A stretch of DNA of 64,000 nt from Candidatus Electrothrix aestuarii (GCA_032595685.2 CP159373.1:3375907-3439906), one strand, 5' to 3'. Positions 29,261 through 38,743 are shown, counted from the stretch's first letter. The notes: generated from the sequence alone by a model not told the origin. A program made the numbers and translations.

Positions 29261-30139
29261 ATGAAAAAAAAATATTGTCGTGCTTTCCTCATTCTTTCTC
29301 TTACGCTTCTTGTTCTCTCTCCGACATTGACAGCATTTGCTCAGGACATTCAGCTAGGTTCGAATCTTGGCCAGACAGACCTGGAAACGGAGAGCAGCTG
29401 GTGGGGCCATCTTCCCAAGGAAAAAAAGATGCTGTATACGAATGCATTTGCAGTCTCCTTCATCACCTTATATGGCTTTGCTGATTGGGATTATGGTTCA
29501 GGGAACTTTCATTTTGCCAATGAAGGATGGTTTGAAAGGGACACAAAATATGGAGGATCAGACAAGCTGGGTCATTTTTGGTCAACCTATGTGCTGGCCG
29601 ATACCTTTACAGCTCTTTATAATCATTGGGGCTATGAACCGAAAAAAGCAGGGCTCTATGGTGTGCTTTCGTCTTGGGGGGTGCAGACTATTATGGAGCT
29701 GGATGACGGCACCAGTGAGACCCAGGGCTTTGATTGGAATGATATGGCGATGAACACCTTGGGTGCCGTCACCAGTATGTTTCTTGCTCAGTATCCGGAA
29801 CTGGATCGTAAGATAGACTTTCGCGTTGAATATGCCTTTAATGGTCCTGTGCAGGGGCTTTTTGATGATTACTCTAATATGTACTATGCTGTGGTCGTGA
29901 ACCTTGATGGTTTTGATGTTTTGCAGGATTCCTGGTTGCAATGGTTGGAACTGCATGCCGGGTATTGTACTCGTGGATACGAGACTACAGAAGATGAGAA
30001 AGAGCGCCGCACCTATTTGGGGATCTCCCTGAACTTATCCCGCCTACTTCATCAGCATAATTATCATAAGACTGGAAAGGTACTTGAGTACCTTCAGATC
30101 CCCTATACTGTGCCGAAAATTTTTGCGAAAGCGGGATGA
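29261..30139 (+). CDS. DUF2279-type exported protein
   Basis: The ATG at 29261 gives 292 residues with a signal peptide (cleavage near AFAQD); an upstream in-frame TTG at 29186 is less likely. The conserved stretch GGSDKLGHFWSTYVLAD near residue 87 with KLGH, and GFDWNDMAMNTLGA, match the DUF2279/YfiM-like family of envelope proteins. The function of that family is not established. It ends 4 bp from the convergent kinase gene. Confidence 0.7.
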   Translation: MKKKYCRAFLILSLTLLVLSPTLTAFAQDIQLGSNLGQTDLETESSWWGHLPKEKKMLYTNAFAVSFITLYGFADWDYGSGNFHFANEGWFERDTKYGGSDKLGHFWSTYVLADTFTALYNHWGYEPKKAGLYGVLSSWGVQTIMELDDGTSETQGFDWNDMAMNTLGAVTSMFLAQYPELDRKIDFRVEYAFNGPVQGLFDDYSNMYYAVVVNLDGFDVLQDSWLQWLELHAGYCTRGYETTEDEKERRTYLGISLNLSRLLHQHNYHKTGKVLEYLQIPYTVPKIFAKAG

Positions 30140-30143
30140 AATC

Positions 30144-32765
30144 CTAGATCAGTCTTTTTTCAACGTCCTCAAAATTATAGTTTTTTATCATAGCCTTCAG
30201 CCGGGCAATTTCTGTTGGGTCTGTGCTTTGCATTTGATCAAGAATTGCTAAACAGGCATTTTGATCCAGCAGAGCAGCAGAGGCGAGGAGCTTCTTTTTT
30301 ATATCTTCTGGTATGTCCAGAAAGGCTTGTGGAGTCTGGGAAGCAAGAGAGGAATTTTTGTCTCCCTCATGCTGGAAACGGACCCCCAGATGTTTTGCCA
30401 TCATGGCGAAAAGATCCTGTTCAGTATAGGGCTTACTCAGGAAACCATCACAGCCGAGCTGAAAGATTTTTTCCCGCTCATCTTTTAAAACATGGGCACT
30501 GAGCGCTATGATGACGGTGTCCTTGCCTGCCTCTGTTTGCTTGATCTGGTGAATAGCCTCGTATCCATCCATCACTGGCATGCGTAAGTCCATCCAAATA
30601 AGATGCGGTTGCCAGGCATGAAAGAGTTCAACTCCTTGTTTGCCATGAACAGCCTCCTTCACGTGAAAACCGATATTTTTCAAAAGATTTACCAGGAAGG
30701 TCCGACTCTCCTGGATATCCTCCACAACCAGAATACGGAAGGGAGGCTGATCCGGTGCAAGGCCGATAATACGTTGGTCGGAGGAAGAGTTGCCTTGCTC
30801 TTCAGAATCTTCCGCAATAACAACGCTTATATCAAAAGAAAAAACTGATCCCTGCCCAGGCGTACTCTTGGCGCTGATACTCCCTCCCATCAGCTGAATA
30901 AACTGGCGGCTAATGGAAAGTCCCAGGCCTGTACCGGCTGGTTTTGCTGCGCCTTCCTTAGTTTGGACAAAAGGAGAAAAAATATTCTCCAGATGTTCTT
31001 CTTCAATGCCCATGCCGGTATCTTCAATGGCAAAATGAAGTTGATGACTGTGCTCTGATTGTGACTCGGAACGGACCCTGAGCGTGACCTCTCCTTTTTC
31101 TGTAAACTTGAATGCATTACCCAGGAGATTAATCAGGATTTGGCGCAGCTTGCCCTCATCTGTTGAAATAACCCTTGGGAGTGGGTTGTCTTTTTTGACC
31201 TTGAAAAGCAATTGCTTGCTTGCAGCATGAACAGAAAACATATCAACAACATTCTGGAGCAGCACCTGAAGATCAAAGCTCTTTTGAACTAATGCGACTG
31301 TCCCGCCCGCTTCAATTTTTGAGATATCCAGCACATCATTAATAAGCAGTAAAAGATGCTGACCACTTTTTCCGATGATATTGAGTGCGTCCTGCTGGGC
31401 TTCATTCAGGTAAGGGTCACGTTGCAGCATCTGGGTAAATCCGAGAATGGCATTTAACGGTGTTCTCAGTTCATGGCTCATGTTGGCCAGAAAATGTGTC
31501 TTTGCCTCATTGGCCTGTTCCGCCTGTTCCTTGGCCTGTTTTAAAAGTCTTTCCGCTTCTACTTCCTTAGTCAGATCATGCATCATGCCGGTAAAGAAAT
31601 GGTGCTTCCCGAGTCGCGTATGCCGGATAGCCAAGTAGAGAGGGAAGTTATGTCCATCCTTGTGTTGCCCCATGATTTGGCGGCCTGAACCAATAAGTTC
31701 TGATTTCAAGGTAAGGAGATATTTTTTAATATACTGGTCATGTTGACCGCGATGGTCTGCGGGAACCAGCGTATTTACGTTATGGCCTATGAGCTCCTTT
31801 TTTGTATAGCCGAAGAGTTTTTCGACCTCAGGATTTGCTGACTCAATCTCACGCCTTTCATTAACAGTAATGATGGCCTCTGGAGAACTGGTCACAATGG
31901 CAGAAAGACGGGCTTCCTTTTCTTGGAGTTCCTTTGTTCGTTCATCAATACGATGTTCCAACTCAAGGTTGAGCGAGCGTATGGATTCCTCTGAACGATT
32001 TTTTTCTATGGCGTATATCTTGCTCCGAGAAAAGATAAAATAAATTCCTACGAGCCCTGAAATCCAGATGACACTATAGAGTAATATAAGGATATTGATT
32101 TTCTTCTTAACAACCTGGAGATAAGGAGCCATAGGAACGGCGATACTGACTCCTCCCCGTAAATCCCCTTCTTTAAATCCCAGATGGCCATGACATTTCT
32201 TACAGCCCTTGGTCATCCACATTGGACGCATTAAACGGAGAAAGGGGTGTCCGTCAATATCTTGGATTTCAACCGCTTCTTCCGCTCCTTTGGCAAAGGA
32301 TTTGATGGCATTGATTTCCCATTGATCAGGTGTGTTGATAGGGTTTAAGACAATAAGTCCTGTGATTTTCCCTTTAACGCCATAGAGCTTTGAGTAATCG
32401 CTCATCATTTCTCGAATCATGTAGGCCGGATTCATGAGGGTAAGTTTTTTCCCGGTCGTGGTCACGACATCCCGGTCCGGAACATGGGCAAGGTAGGGGT
32501 TGGGCGGGGTTTTTTCTGTTGGCGTAACATAGATTCCCCCATGTGAGGTGCTCCATAAACGGGTCGCCCGATCTTTCTTGAAATTATCAACAGCTGATTG
32601 CTTGGCCAGCTCATAGGCTTGGCGTTTTGAGTCGGTAACGTTCCAATACAGGGTGCCTAAGACAACCGCAGACCAGGCAATGACACCAATCAGTGAGTAG
32701 ATCTTTATTCGCGTTATGATGGGGGAGATTGTGGGCAGCATTTTGGGGAGCCTCGGCCTTATCAC
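30144..32765 (-). CDS. Hybrid sensor histidine kinase with CxxCH haem sensor domain
   Basis: An 873-residue membrane kinase. Helix 1 is near 21-41 and helix 2 near 223-245, with a periplasmic DUF3365/Tll0287-like domain between. This carries CKKCH (Cys188, Cys191, His192), a c-type haem site suggesting redox or gas sensing. A coiled coil (246-285), a PAS domain (about 286-400), HisKA with MSHELRTP, the ATPase domain with NLLGNAFKFT and GTGLGLSI, and a receiver with DLRMPVMDG follow. No output domain is seen, so it must pass phosphate to another regulator. Confidence 0.9.
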   Translation of the reverse strand: MIRPRLPKMLPTISPIITRIKIYSLIGVIAWSAVVLGTLYWNVTDSKRQAYELAKQSAVDNFKKDRATRLWSTSHGGIYVTPTEKTPPNPYLAHVPDRDVVTTTGKKLTLMNPAYMIREMMSDYSKLYGVKGKITGLIVLNPINTPDQWEINAIKSFAKGAEEAVEIQDIDGHPFLRLMRPMWMTKGCKKCHGHLGFKEGDLRGGVSIAVPMAPYLQVVKKKINILILLYSVIWISGLVGIYFIFSRSKIYAIEKNRSEESIRSLNLELEHRIDERTKELQEKEARLSAIVTSSPEAIITVNERREIESANPEVEKLFGYTKKELIGHNVNTLVPADHRGQHDQYIKKYLLTLKSELIGSGRQIMGQHKDGHNFPLYLAIRHTRLGKHHFFTGMMHDLTKEVEAERLLKQAKEQAEQANEAKTHFLANMSHELRTPLNAILGFTQMLQRDPYLNEAQQDALNIIGKSGQHLLLLINDVLDISKIEAGGTVALVQKSFDLQVLLQNVVDMFSVHAASKQLLFKVKKDNPLPRVISTDEGKLRQILINLLGNAFKFTEKGEVTLRVRSESQSEHSHQLHFAIEDTGMGIEEEHLENIFSPFVQTKEGAAKPAGTGLGLSISRQFIQLMGGSISAKSTPGQGSVFSFDISVVIAEDSEEQGNSSSDQRIIGLAPDQPPFRILVVEDIQESRTFLVNLLKNIGFHVKEAVHGKQGVELFHAWQPHLIWMDLRMPVMDGYEAIHQIKQTEAGKDTVIIALSAHVLKDEREKIFQLGCDGFLSKPYTEQDLFAMMAKHLGVRFQHEGDKNSSLASQTPQAFLDIPEDIKKKLLASAALLDQNACLAILDQMQSTDPTEIARLKAMIKNYNFEDVEKRLI

Positions 32766-32854
32766 CGGTGTGCGGCTTATTTTATCGTCCAGGTAGAGGA
32801 AGGTATGAGCGCGGGATACCTGTTCAGGGCGAGCAGGTATCTCCTGGGAAAGGA

Positions 32855-34453
32855 TTAATAAACGCCGTATTCATTGCATGCAGACCCTGCCAGTTTTTCC
32901 AGGGCTGCCCATTGACTCTGGGAGAGAGAACGTCCATCGCCTTCCATGCTGTTCTCGTTAAGACATTTTCTGACAGCAAGAGTTGTCTTATTGCCGTACA
33001 GGCCATCGATATCTCCGGTATTGTAACCCAGATGATTGAGCATACACTGAAGTTTTTTCACCTGTGGCCGTTTAAAGAAGCGTTCTCCACGGAAACCGTC
33101 TTTGTATTCAAGGGCAGGACGATCAGCTATTTTACTGAGTGTCTCTGGACGCATGGAAAGCATGTGTCGCAGTTGCTCCGGGAATTTTTTCTCAATAAGG
33201 GAGATCTGCTGTGATGTGGGAAAGGATACAGTGCCGACATAGGAGAGTACCCGTCGGGTTGAGGTCTCCGGGAGAAGTGCCTGGACCAGGTAGGCGGTTG
33301 GAGAGTAGTTATCCTGCCCCTGAAGTTGCTGGTCAAGCTGAGCTTTGATTTGCGCCGCCGTTGCAGGGGCCAGTTTGGCTGCGCGAAAATATGCCTTGAG
33401 CGGATCGTAGAGCGGCTCAAATTTCCTTGCCTGCTCGCGGTGACCGCTGGAAATACTGTAGGGTGGGCGACCTCCGCTGAAATGGGGTTCCCATTCGCTG
33501 AAGGCCTTGTTGAGCAGGGTATCCACCTGTTCCGCACCTATTTCCAAACTGTTCAGGACTAGGCCGATACCGTCGGAAAGTCCGGGTGCTCCGGTTTTCG
33601 GCTCAAGCAGGACGTTTCCAAGCACGGGCATAGGATCAAAGAGCGGCGTGAGCTGGCCTGGGAAGGTGTCGTGTGTGCCGTTCATAAATTGCTCACGGAT
33701 GGTGGCATCAGTGGGGTCGCATCCTCGTAATGCCAGAACATGCCATACAAATTCGGAACAGTACATCGCGGTGTCATGACCTTTTGTTCCATGACTGACC
33801 AGGAGTTTTCCCAGATTAAAGACCTCTTTTTTATGACCGTGGGCTGATTTTGGTTTGCCGTAATCAGAATTAAAACCGATCCTGCTGCTGAGTTTTGTTT
33901 TGTTGTTATAGGCCAATTCAAGCCAGTGCTGGAGGTTCCCACGTTCTGCGTCGCTGAGATGAGGGCGCAGAACATGCAGCATCAGCTGATCTTCTGTGTA
34001 ATGTTCGTGATCAAGTTGACTGCAAAAACTCAGTGGCGAGTCAACATTATATAAGGCCCCGTCCTTCACCAAAGCCAGACCAGAGTGGGTAAGGCCCAGT
34101 TGAATATGTTGATATTCCCCTGTACCGGTGGTCCCTTGGCGGAAGCTCAGCAGGATATCTCCTGTTTTGATCAGGCCAGATTGCGCTAAGTGCTGGCTGG
34201 CTCTGCGGGGATTGATCTCAGGGGGGATGATGTAGAGACGGAGTCCCAGGGCATTTTCCTGACTTGTTTTTGAGAGCTCATGGCGAAAATCGAAAAAAGG
34301 AGCTTTTTCAGTGCTGGGAATATCAGAGGAAAATAATTCCGGGGGAACCTGATAAAAAAAGGGAAGATCTCCCAGTAGCCCGTTAATTTCCCTGTTCAGG
34401 GTCTGGTAGGCTGGGTCATTGAAGTTCTGATAATAGCCGTTGATTCTCGACAT
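32855..34453 (-). CDS. Papain-like (permuted NlpC/P60-type) protein with peptidoglycan-binding C-terminus
   Basis: A 532-residue protein without a signal peptide. Around residues 94-235 lie GDILLSFRQG, a His in IQLGLTHSGLAL and a Cys in MYCSEFVWHVLALRG. These match permuted papain-like amidases of the YiiX/NlpC type, where the His precedes the Cys. The last 65 residues are a peptidoglycan-binding domain 1 (VKKLQCMLNHLGYNTGDIDG, then LYGNKTTLAVRK). This suggests a wall hydrolase. Absence of a signal suggests use of a dedicated secretion route, or a cytosolic role. Confidence 0.65.
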   Translation of the reverse strand: MSRINGYYQNFNDPAYQTLNREINGLLGDLPFFYQVPPELFSSDIPSTEKAPFFDFRHELSKTSQENALGLRLYIIPPEINPRRASQHLAQSGLIKTGDILLSFRQGTTGTGEYQHIQLGLTHSGLALVKDGALYNVDSPLSFCSQLDHEHYTEDQLMLHVLRPHLSDAERGNLQHWLELAYNNKTKLSSRIGFNSDYGKPKSAHGHKKEVFNLGKLLVSHGTKGHDTAMYCSEFVWHVLALRGCDPTDATIREQFMNGTHDTFPGQLTPLFDPMPVLGNVLLEPKTGAPGLSDGIGLVLNSLEIGAEQVDTLLNKAFSEWEPHFSGGRPPYSISSGHREQARKFEPLYDPLKAYFRAAKLAPATAAQIKAQLDQQLQGQDNYSPTAYLVQALLPETSTRRVLSYVGTVSFPTSQQISLIEKKFPEQLRHMLSMRPETLSKIADRPALEYKDGFRGERFFKRPQVKKLQCMLNHLGYNTGDIDGLYGNKTTLAVRKCLNENSMEGDGRSLSQSQWAALEKLAGSACNEYGVY

Positions 34454-34851
34454 AGCAGTCTTGCTCCTTGCGCCGTAATGGCCGTGGTTTTTTATTTGTT
34501 ACGGAACAGGTTGGGACTGCTGCTCCGCGATGAACTTTTGGAGAAAAGCTGGAACAACAAAATTTCAGGACGTCGATAGTAAAAAATACCTTTATGCCAA
34601 GGTGATGTCAAGTCTCTCTCATTTTTGGGTTGCAGAAGCCCTACTGACTTCAGCTTGACAGCCTGATGCTGTCTTTGGTAAGTAAAAAGGTTCACGAATT
34701 CTGCGTATTCTCTGGAAAAATACCTGATTTTTATCTCGGCCATCCGGACCGAGACAACAACGCATGAAAGGGGAGCGGACGACACAAAGGAGTCGTCCGC
34801 ACTTTCATATAATAAATCTTAGCCACCGCTGAAACGGCGAAAGGATGCCCC
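34454..34851. other. Gap with a strong hairpin before the conflict operon
   Basis: GCGGACGAC near 34776-34784 pairs with GTCGTCCGC near 34792-34800 (9 bp, 7-nt loop). A 97-residue minus-strand frame at 34492-34785 shows no recognisable features and is doubtful. The interval probably holds the promoter of the operon at 34852. Confidence 0.5.
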
Positions 34852-35907
34852 ATGAAAAAAAAGAATCTGTCCCTTTGTGATTATTTCTATGTAGACACTA
34901 AGAAAATTCTTTCCGTGTACAATCAGCTCACCGGGGCGGTTGTCTCTACCGGGGAATCCACCTCTGCCACGGTTCATCAGGCCGAGAAGAAAAAGAAATA
35001 CGATTTTAAGATCTTCAAAAGCGACTCCGGCAACGCGGCCCAGGAAGGGCAGGCCGCGCAGGAGCAGGTGAAATCCCATCATGCCTTGTTTCAGGAGCTG
35101 GAACAAGAGCTGCTTGATCAGGGGCAGTTGCTTGATCTTTCCGGCAAGAAGATGGCAGAAAAGGTCCAGGATAAGGCATTTCGCAATGATTTGAAAGATA
35201 CCTTCTGCATTAAGGTGACAGGACGTTGCGTGATTGAGCATTACGAGCGGATGAAGAAGATCTCTGAGTCCTTTCCAGATATTGCCGAGCTGATCAATCA
35301 GAGTAATAAGGCGGCGGTGAAGAGCACAGATGCGTATAAGGAGCTGGTAGAGCAAATCAAGACCAGGGAGGCTGAGCTTTCCAAGATCAAAGATAAAAAT
35401 GCCCGGGTTATTCAGCAGGCCCCGCTGAAGGAGCAGAAGAAAAAATTGGAAGATCTGCTGGAGAATCACACCAAGGTCACGATGGTTGAACCGTGGATTT
35501 TGGACGGTCTGAGAACCTGGATTGACACCTTTATTCCCGGCATCATCAATCTGCGAGTCTATCCTTCTCAGGAGCATATGGATGTACAGATTTTTGGGCA
35601 TCTGAAACAGGAGAACTTCTTTGATATGGATGTCTCAGCCTTTCATTTTACCTATGGTTCTGTTCCTACAGAGGACATCACCATGCTGGGTATTGTCAGC
35701 TCAGTGCCTAATCCCGAGGATGCCCAGTTTAATCCCCATAAGGAATTCCTGAGTGGGGATTTAAGCAGCAAAGAGGCGGTGGAACGCGGTTTCCGCAGTG
35801 TCTTTCGTGGCTTTGAGAGCTTTGAGCAGATGGTGCGTACCTGCCGCTATCCCAGAGTGCTGGTTTCTCCGTTGCTGGTGTATCGGGAGATGGGGGGAGG
35901 GCGATAG
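34852..35907 (+). CDS. Unknown protein, first gene of the EACC1-caspase operon
   Basis: A 351-residue soluble protein. The start LCDYFYVDTKKILSVYNQLT and the following GAVVSTGEST resemble DUF6414-type proteins, which begin with a similar YxDxxRxxSLxxQ phrase; the match is by eye only. Residues 165-205 form a likely coiled coil (IKTREAELSKIKDKNARVIQ). It is followed after 2 bp by the EACC1 gene, so it is very likely part of the same functional unit, perhaps a sensor or regulator. Confidence 0.5.
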   Translation: MKKKNLSLCDYFYVDTKKILSVYNQLTGAVVSTGESTSATVHQAEKKKKYDFKIFKSDSGNAAQEGQAAQEQVKSHHALFQELEQELLDQGQLLDLSGKKMAEKVQDKAFRNDLKDTFCIKVTGRCVIEHYERMKKISESFPDIAELINQSNKAAVKSTDAYKELVEQIKTREAELSKIKDKNARVIQQAPLKEQKKKLEDLLENHTKVTMVEPWILDGLRTWIDTFIPGIINLRVYPSQEHMDVQIFGHLKQENFFDMDVSAFHFTYGSVPTEDITMLGIVSSVPNPEDAQFNPHKEFLSGDLSSKEAVERGFRSVFRGFESFEQMVRTCRYPRVLVSPLLVYREMGGGR

Positions 35908-35909
35908 AT

Positions 35910-36296
35910 ATGGATGCCAAACTCAGTCTGCACGATGATGAGATAGCGGAGGAAGATATTCAGGAACTGGTTTTTTCGCTCATGCGGAGTTTGAATCAGG
36001 AAACCGATGTGACAGCCAGCTTGCCGGAACAAACAGGCGGCTTTGGGACCAAGGGAGATGCTGTCACCATCGGAGATATTTTCATTGCCGCCCTGAGTTC
36101 CGGGACTGTTGTGGCCCTGTTGCAGGTGCTGAAATCCTATGTGGAGCGCAAACCGACCCTGCGGATTGAAATAGAGCGACCTGACGGCAACAAGGTTACG
36201 ATTGCGGCGGAATATCTTGCCCCAAATCAGATAGAGCAGACCACTCAGGCCGTGCAGCAGCTCTGCGAGCACAGCGGCGATGTCGGCAATGGCTGA
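35910..36296 (+). CDS. Effector-associated constant component 1 (EACC1)-like protein
   Basis: A 128-residue protein with the EACC1 pattern: acidic N-terminal strand region, FGTKGDAVTIGDIFIAALSS near residues 45-64, a helix ALLQVLKSYVERK, and the strand pair LRIEIERPDGNKVTIAAE. EACC1 is a fixed partner in NTP-dependent, modular conflict systems described mainly in multicellular bacteria, with effectors such as caspases. It overlaps the caspase gene by 17 bp, so the two are translationally coupled. The assignment is by pattern. Confidence 0.7.
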   Translation: MDAKLSLHDDEIAEEDIQELVFSLMRSLNQETDVTASLPEQTGGFGTKGDAVTIGDIFIAALSSGTVVALLQVLKSYVERKPTLRIEIERPDGNKVTIAAEYLAPNQIEQTTQAVQQLCEHSGDVGNG

Positions 36297-37407
36297 AACC
36301 GCTGAAAAACGCTACGCAATCCTTATTGCCAGCAGCAGCTACCCGAAAGAGCCGGGCCTGAAGGATCTGCGTTGCCCTGAGAATGATGTTGATGCGCTGG
36401 ATGCGGTCTTGCGCTCGCCTGACTTCGGGGGATTCAGTAAGACCTTTGTCTTCAAGAACCGGCCCAATCATGAGGTGCTGGAGCGGATTGAGACCGTGCT
36501 GGGCGAGGCAGGTCGGCACGATCTGGTGCTTATCTATTTTTCCGGGCATGGGAAACTGAATCCGGCAGGACAGCTCTGTCTTGCCACGGCAAACACCAAG
36601 CTGCGGGCCTTGGGTTCCACCTCAATTCCGGTCGGCTCAATCAAATCCTATTTTGATCATTCCGCGAGCAGGAAAAAGATCTTTCTTCTGGATTGCTGCT
36701 ACAGCGGGGCTGTGGGTAAGGATTTTACCAGAGGAGGTGTTGACGACCAGTTGCAACTCGTGTCCCGAGGGCAGGGCACCTTTATCATGACCGCTTCCAC
36801 CGGGATTGAGGTTGCGGTGGAAAAGGAAGGGGATGAGCACGGGTTGTTCACCAAGCATTTGGTGCAGGGGATTCGCTCCGGCGAGGCGGATATGAACGAG
36901 GACGGTCTTGTGGACATGCAGGAACTGTATGAGTATGTCCATGAGAAGGTGCGGGAGGAAGGGGCGCAAAAGCCTATGCAATGGGGGCTTGGTGTCAAAG
37001 GCAGCATGATCATTGCCAAGAGCGGCAGGGTTGCGAAAGAGAAACGGCGGCAGGAGCTGCGAGCGAAGCTCTATGAATTGGCTGCGCAGGGTTTGTTGTC
37101 AGACGGTATTGTCAGTGCGGCGGTGCATGTCATTTCCTTGCCGGACAAGGAGATGACGGCCAAAGACAGGGAGTGCCTCCAGCTGATTGAACAGCTTACT
37201 GATGAGCGGATCAGTGTGGGAAACTTTGTTGAGTGCTGGGTGAAGACCTGCTTGTCAAATGAGAGTGAACAAAAAGGTGTCTGGTCCGGGTCGCCCTATG
37301 CGTCCAACTCGGACTTCGCGTGGAGCGTCAGCTTCAACGACGGCCTTTCCGGTGCCCTCAACCGCAGCAGCAATGTTGCGTTTCGGTTGGTGCGCGGCGG
37401 ACAGTGA
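36280..37407 (+). CDS. Caspase-like protease with a DGR-type variable C-terminal tail
   Basis: A 375-residue protein. Residues 10-245 are a caspase/metacaspase domain: YAILIASSSY start, catalytic His90 in YFSGHGK and Cys140 in LLDCCYSG, and an EF-hand-like DMNEDGLVDMQEL near 207. A helical linker follows (about 250-330). Residues 335-375 read WSGSPYASNSDFAWS to AFRLVRGGQ, like the last part of C-type-lectin/DUF1566 targets of diversity-generating retroelements. The full lectin fold is too short here. It may be a regulated-suicide or immune effector whose tail specifies recognition. Confidence 0.82.
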   Translation: MSAMAETAEKRYAILIASSSYPKEPGLKDLRCPENDVDALDAVLRSPDFGGFSKTFVFKNRPNHEVLERIETVLGEAGRHDLVLIYFSGHGKLNPAGQLCLATANTKLRALGSTSIPVGSIKSYFDHSASRKKIFLLDCCYSGAVGKDFTRGGVDDQLQLVSRGQGTFIMTASTGIEVAVEKEGDEHGLFTKHLVQGIRSGEADMNEDGLVDMQELYEYVHEKVREEGAQKPMQWGLGVKGSMIIAKSGRVAKEKRRQELRAKLYELAAQGLLSDGIVSAAVHVISLPDKEMTAKDRECLQLIEQLTDERISVGNFVECWVKTCLSNESEQKGVWSGSPYASNSDFAWSVSFNDGLSGALNRSSNVAFRLVRGGQ

Positions 37408-37428
37408 TTTGGTCTTTTTGCCTGTCCG
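37282..37428 (+). repeat. Candidate DGR variable repeat and downstream hairpin
   Basis: In 37300-37374 nearly every codon ends in C or T with varied first two bases (TCC, AAC, GAC, TTC, AGC, GTC, CTC, CGC). This is the pattern produced when AAY codons of a template are randomised at A. The gene end VRGGQ is followed by an inverted repeat, CGGACAG 37398-37404 and CTGTCCG 37422-37428, like the stem found after DGR targets. No template repeat or DGR reverse transcriptase lies in this window. Confidence 0.55.
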
Positions 37429-37445
37429 GTTGTCGAGTTTCGTAA

Positions 37446-37520
37446 GTTGGGATGAGAGAAACGAATCCCAACACTCATAAGGAGAGTCGGATATGTTGGG
37501 GTTCGCTCCACTCACCCGCA
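37446..37520. repeat. Dispersed inverted-repeat element
   Basis: Left arm GTTGGGATGAGAGAAACGAA to CCCAACA and right arm TGTTGGGGTTCGCTCC to CAACCTACG are imperfect inverted copies. The same motif (GTTGGGGTGAG ... GAACCCCAAC) recurs at 63917-64000. It is probably a MITE- or REP-like family. Confidence 0.65.
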
Positions 37521-37632
37521 ACCTACGAGCTGCGGCCTGTGTTTTTCCTCTTACGCAGCCTGAAAAAACGACGAAACAGGAGGGTAAAACTACAAAGGAG
37601 CGGTGAGAAACGGTAAAATAGCCCGGCAAAAT

Positions 37633-37748
37633 GACAGAGCAGCACGGAAAAATCATTCAGGAGCGGTGAAAAACGACAGAGCAGCACGGGAAAATCATTC
37701 AGGAGCATGGAAAAATGACAGAGGAGTAGAGAAAAGTCATCCAGGAAC
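37633..37748. repeat. 42-bp tandem repeat, about 2.8 copies
   Basis: Units start at 37633, 37675 and 37717, each GACAGAGCAGCACGG... then AAATCATTCAGGAG. 42 bp keeps the frame, so both strands carry 14-residue periodic peptides (for example DRAARKNHSGAVKN on the plus strand). No ribosome-binding site or homology supports a protein. It lies between the caspase gene and the Rpn array. Confidence 0.75.
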
Positions 37749-37889
37749 ACTGCTTTGTTATTTTTCCGGCCTTCTGCGTGATGCTGCGATAGGTACGGAC
37801 CATTCTGCATCAGGAAAGAACGACCCTTTTCTGCCCAATGACGGTAAAACGCCGAAGAATCGTCTCCATCAAATCCGAGGAATAAACCA

Positions 37890-38743
37890 ATGAAAGTCGC
37901 AAACCCCCTCTACGATGTCGTGTTCAAATACCTGATGCAGGATATGCGGGTTGCCAAGCTGGTCATATCCAATATCATTGAACAGGAGATAGAATCCCTT
38001 GATTTCGCCTTTACCGAGTTGAACAGAAAACTTCCTGACGGCGGCCTGACAGTATTGCGGATTGATTTTGCAGCAAAGATACGGGAGCCGGACGGCAGCA
38101 GCAGGCTGGTTCTCATTGAGTTGCAGAAGGCTAAATTTCCCACTGATATAACCCGGTTTCGTAAATATCTCGGCAAACAGTATCAGGAAGACTCCAATAT
38201 CCATTTGGATGAAAAAACGGGGAAGAAGAAGGCATTACCCATTATAAGCATTTATATTCTCGGGCATAACCTTGAACATAATGACAGCCCGGTTATCCAT
38301 GTGAAAAGAGATTATTATGACCATGCCACCAAGGAGAAACTAACCCGGAAAGAAGAGTTCATAGAAAGTCTGACCCACGACAGTTATATCATCCAGGTGA
38401 GGAGGTTGCGTAAAAACATCGTAATAAACTGGAAACCCTGCTGAGTATCTTTGATCAGAGCAATGCCAGCAAAGAGAGTAAACATTTTCTTGATGTCCTG
38501 GAATCCTCATTTCCGGATGAATTTAAGGTTATCATCAGGCGGTTGCACAAGGCATCCGCCAGCAAAGAACTTTGTGAAGATATGAATATGGAAGATGAGA
38601 TTTTAGAAGAATTAGCGACTCAGGAGCGGCTCATAGCTTACGAAAGGGCGGAAAGAAGGAAAGCAGAAGTGGGAAAAGAGAAAGCCGAGGCGGAAAAAGC
38701 CAGGCTTGAAAAACTCTTGAAACAAGCCGGTATTGATTTTTAA
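37890..38743 (+). pseudogene. Rpn-type nuclease copy 1, frameshifted
   Basis: This gene is 854 bp, one base shorter than copy 4. The reading frame breaks where copy 4 has six A and this copy has five (38412-38416), ending the product after 184 residues. The N-terminal PD-(D/E)XK domain (VLRIDFAAKIREPDGSSRL, IELQKAKF) is complete. The remaining 3' part keeps an open frame ending KLLKQAGIDF, so a short C-terminal product could still be made. Confidence 0.85.

Noticed and set aside
34492-34785. 97-residue minus-strand frame
   Set aside because: No ribosome-binding site, no motif, and it contains the hairpin before the conflict operon.
37633-37748. CRISPR-like array
   Set aside because: The units are contiguous 42-bp tandem repeats without unique spacers and there are no cas genes.
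37603-37893. Plus-strand protein of 96 residues across the tandem repeat
   Set aside because: Open only because the repeat unit is a multiple of three; no start signal or family.
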